Assembly: GCF_900129725.1 (NCBI RefSeq)
Contig: NZ_FQWQ01000002.1
Location: 682,001 to 746,000, forward strand
Direction of reading: 5' to 3'
DNA from: Chryseolinea serpens
Lineage (GTDB): Bacteria > Bacteroidota > Bacteroidia > Cytophagales > Cyclobacteriaceae
Length of the DNA: 64,000 nt
Part shown: one piece after another, positions 62,877 to 64,000 of the stretch
Position numbering within the stretch: the stretch's first letter is position 1
How the letters are laid out: each line of letters starts with the position of its first letter
The notes under the pieces: model-generated
What the model was told of the DNA's origin: nothing
Database searches by the model: none
Seen by the model: the letters and a program-made list of their open reading frames with translations, nothing else
Program-made: the position numbers and the translations under genes

Positions 62877-64000
62877 TCAATTCGAATGACTTTCCAATGG
62901 CATTTTCGACAACAGCTCCGCCTCAGCGTCCGAGGTGATCGGCCGGTAAAGGTTGGGCAGTCTCAGGAAAAAGTTTGTTCCAACATCCGGCTGTGATTCC
63001 ACACGCACGTCGCCGTTGAGGCGCTTGATGGTCTCTCTGAAAATAAAAAGTCCCAGGCCGGTACCCTTCGAGTTGTAGTCGGCGCGGTAGAACATGTCAA
63101 ATATTTTATCGAGGTGTTCGGGCTGGATCCCAATGCCGTTGTCGCCAAAGACGATGGCAATTTCCGTGGGGGAAATGCGCGCGTTGATCTCGATGAAGGA
63201 ATTCTCCTTGGTGACGTCGGCATAGCGGATGGCGTTCGAGATGAGGTTGTTGAAAAGGATGGTGACCCGGTTCTTATCGGAATAGAAAACGTGGTTGTGA
63301 TTGATGTTCACCCGTCGTTCGATGCGATCGAATCCTTCCACGAAACTGTTTTGTTCAAAGATCTCTTCGATCAGCACGTCCAGCTGGATGGGCTCGGGCG
63401 CGATCTTCATCCGCTTGTTCTTGGAGAAGTTCACGATCTGGCTGATAAAATACTCGGAGCGATGAATGCTCTTCTCCATCATGGCCAGGTATTCCTTCAG
63501 GCTTCCGTCCTTGTTCTCGTAGCGCATCAGGTTGATGAGCCCGAGCAACGACGAGAGGGGTGAACGCAAGTCGTGGGCGGTGGAGTATAAAAAATTATCG
63601 AGCTCCCGGTTCAGTGCGCGCAGTTGTTTGTTTTTTGTTTTGAGCTCTTTCGATTTGCCACGGATGTCTTTCATCTGGTCGCGGGCCTGGTCCATCAGCA
63701 GGATGAATGAGCTGGTGAGCGTGTTGATCTCGTTGGCCGCGTTGCGCATGGTGAAATCGGTTCGCTTCTCGCTGCGGGAATTGAGCGCGTCATCGACCAG
63801 TCGCGATAAACGGGCGATGGGTTCGGAGAGGCGTTTGGAGATCCAATACCCCGATAACAAAGAGAAAAATATGGCACCGATCAACGTGATGAAATAAAAG
63901 ATCCTCCCGTTATCCTGTGCGCTCAGGGATTTGTCGTAGGAGTAATTTGAAAGACGATAATACTGGTTGCTGAGCGACGAGGTGAGCGTGTTCAGTTCGC
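62877..64000 (-). CDS. sensor histidine kinase, C-terminal part (cut by window end)
   Basis: The frame runs off the right edge, so the N-terminus is missing; the visible part is 373 codons. It begins in a periplasmic or extracytoplasmic stretch, then one TM segment (RIFYFITLIGAIFFSLLSGYWIS), a HAMP-like linker, a coiled coil (about 95-140), a HisKA domain with the phospho-His in YSTAHDLRSPLSSLLGLINLMRYE, and an HATPase_c domain with N-box (LFNNLISNAIRYAD), G1 (FGDNGIGIQ), F-box (FYRADYN) and G2 (GTGLGLFIFRETIKRL). All boxes needed for autokinase activity are present. Partner regulator not visible. An internal TTG at 63884 is not the real start. Confidence 0.93.
   Translation of the reverse strand, partial: ELNTLTSSLSNQYYRLSNYSYDKSLSAQDNGRIFYFITLIGAIFFSLLSGYWISKRLSEPIARLSRLVDDALNSRSEKRTDFTMRNAANEINTLTSSFILLMDQARDQMKDIRGKSKELKTKNKQLRALNRELDNFLYSTAHDLRSPLSSLLGLINLMRYENKDGSLKEYLAMMEKSIHRSEYFISQIVNFSKNKRMKIAPEPIQLDVLIEEIFEQNSFVEGFDRIERRVNINHNHVFYSDKNRVTILFNNLISNAIRYADVTKENSFIEINARISPTEIAIVFGDNGIGIQPEHLDKIFDMFYRADYNSKGTGLGLFIFRETIKRLNGDVRVESQPDVGTNFFLRLPNLYRPITSDAEAELLSKMPLESHSN

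Overview
The window reads as chromosomal DNA of a Bacteroidota bacterium, most likely of the Cytophagales (a Chryseolinea/Ohtaekwangia-like genus is a guess). Evidence: a SusC/SusD pair, a type IX secretion C-terminal domain, several exported lipoproteins, FtsX-type permeases without a linked ATPase, weak Shine-Dalgarno sequences and promoters of the Bacteroidota type (TTG, about 20 bp, TAnnTTTG). I see no tRNA, rRNA, CRISPR array, phage genes or intact transposase.

Layout. 0-2.4 kb: 3' part of an RND pump gene and its adaptor. 2.5-9.9 kb: exported phosphatase-like protein, outer-membrane beta-barrel receptor, DUF4239 membrane protein, orphan FtsX permease, unknown membrane protein. 10.3-13.2 kb: TolB-like/TPR protein and a BamA-like barrel. 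13.2-16 kb: lipoprotein, AI-2E-family permease, exported unknown. 16-22 kb: complete tripartite RND efflux operon (small protein, adaptor, pump, outer-membrane factor) read leftward. 22.2-22.6 kb: MITE-like element rich in REP palindromes. 22.7-24.9 kb: three exported proteins. 25-42.7 kb: galactoside-use region (CRTAC1-like lipoprotein, SusD, SusC, GH36 alpha-galactosidase, aldose epimerase, sugar porter, AraC regulator, DUF5107-TPR protein). 42.9-45.8 kb: chromate module (ChrB-AraC fusion, ChrA, exported superoxide dismutase). 45.9-54 kb: sialidase-like, DinB-like and other exported proteins, and a divergent HxlR/SDR pair. 54-62.8 kb: AraC regulator, a 2183-residue GloVer/Ig-repeat type IX secreted protein, a decayed copy of the AraC 3' end and an NmrA-like gene. 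The window ends in a truncated histidine kinase.

The strongest new signal is regulatory. Four promoters of the galactoside region (SusC, GH36, sugar porter, DUF5107 protein) each carry a direct repeat of a TCCAT-type half-site exactly 21 bp apart, and the proximal half-site lies 26-27 bp before a TAnnTTTG-like -7 element. This is the classic geometry of an AraC-type activator, and a matching AraC gene sits inside the region. A second promoter module, a TTAAC-G-GTTAA dyad with an extra half-site, TTG, 20 bp, TACCTTTA, 18 bp and a TTG start codon, is nearly identical upstream of the efflux operon and of the BamA-like gene. Looser dyads occur before two more genes.

Other notable points: two copies of an inverted heptad-repeat element, both abutting stop codons; a terminator inside the SusCD-CRTAC1 gene set; and the ChrB-AraC fusion with a superoxide dismutase start overlapping the chrA stop.
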